Source: Bacillota bacterium
GTDB taxonomy: Bacteria; Bacillota; Clostridia; Acetivibrionales; DSM-2933
Reading direction: 5' to 3'
NCBI GenBank assembly: GCA_030705945.1
Contig: JAUZPS010000387.1
Location: forward strand, 1-5,010
DNA length: 5,010 nucleotides
Part shown: one piece after another, positions 4,967 through 5,010 of the stretch
Layout: the number at the start of each line of letters is the position of its first letter
Numbering within the stretch: the stretch's first letter is position 1
Translations under genes and position numbers: made by a program
Notes under the pieces: generated by a model
Database searches by the model: none
The model's input: only the letters and a program-made list of their open reading frames with translations
Told to the model about the DNA's origin: nothing

Positions 4967-5010
4967 TATATATTTTGCAATATAAAAAATGGATGTAAAA
5001 TGTTTATTGC
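4967..5010. repeat. Second copy of the small palindromic repeat, inverted and cut by the window end
   Basis: Bases 4981-5010 are the reverse complement of 1793-1822 with one difference, and 4967-4982 repeat 1783-1798 directly. This copy therefore begins with TATATATTTTGCAATA and should end just past 5010 with its reverse complement if it is complete. It lies two bases beyond the nested palindrome at 4864-4964. Confidence 0.7.

Larger units (their letters stand above)
4701..5010. other. Intergenic region upstream of the exporter operon
   Basis: About 310 bases without a credible gene on either strand; short open frames here lack ribosome binding sites and family features. It contains the leader and promoter candidate of the exporter operon, a short tandem repeat, and several inverted repeats listed separately. 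I recognise no known riboswitch or T-box core, tRNA or CRISPR array. Its length and dense dyad symmetry set it apart from the tight spacing elsewhere in the window. Confidence 0.7.

Noticed and set aside
1..5010. CRISPR array, tRNA or rRNA genes, transposase genes
   Set aside because: No regularly spaced repeats, cloverleaf, conserved rRNA stretches or transposase motifs were seen on either strand.

Overview
The window looks like low-GC Firmicutes DNA, probably a Clostridia member. It is AT-rich, has strong AAGGAGG-type ribosome binding sites, reads almost entirely on one strand, and carries a clostridial-style stand-alone feoA-feoB pair. The genus cannot be fixed from the sequence alone. All five genes recognised, plus the visible part of the FeoB gene's long reading frame, lie on the minus strand, so the text below follows transcription from right to left.

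Region 5010-4701 is about 310 bases without a credible gene. It holds a nested palindrome (4864-4964), part of a small palindromic repeat that runs off the window end (4967-5010), an extended -10 promoter candidate (4824-4832) and an 11-bp inverted repeat around it. Next comes a compact three-gene unit: a BcrA/LanF-type ABC ATPase (4700-3786), an ABC-2 permease overlapping it (3799-2789), and a membrane-anchored SGNH/GDSL hydrolase 41 bases further on (2747-1935). The first two should form an exporter of the antimicrobial-peptide resistance or lipid-linked type. The hydrolase is probably a cell-surface esterase of unknown substrate.

Only about 20 bases after the hydrolase stop, a near-consensus sigma-A promoter (TTGACA, 17 bases, TAAAAT) starts a ferrous-iron uptake operon: a short DtxR/MntR-family metalloregulator (1763-1332), FeoA (1300-1058) and FeoB (994 to beyond base 1). 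A DtxR-type operator sits on the predicted transcription start, a Fur-like box abuts it, and a second DtxR-type operator with 14 of 15 bases identical lies between feoA and feoB. The simplest reading is an autoregulated circuit: the metal-loaded regulator shuts off its own gene and the Fe(II) importer, possibly with Fur as a second input.

The most interesting points are the hybrid metal site of the regulator (MntR-like Asp/Glu/His ligands but the DtxR-like Cys), the tandem Fur-like and DtxR-like operator, the internal operator before feoB, and a ~50-bp palindromic repeat found both in the feo leader and, inverted, at the right edge. No clearly novel multi-gene system was found.
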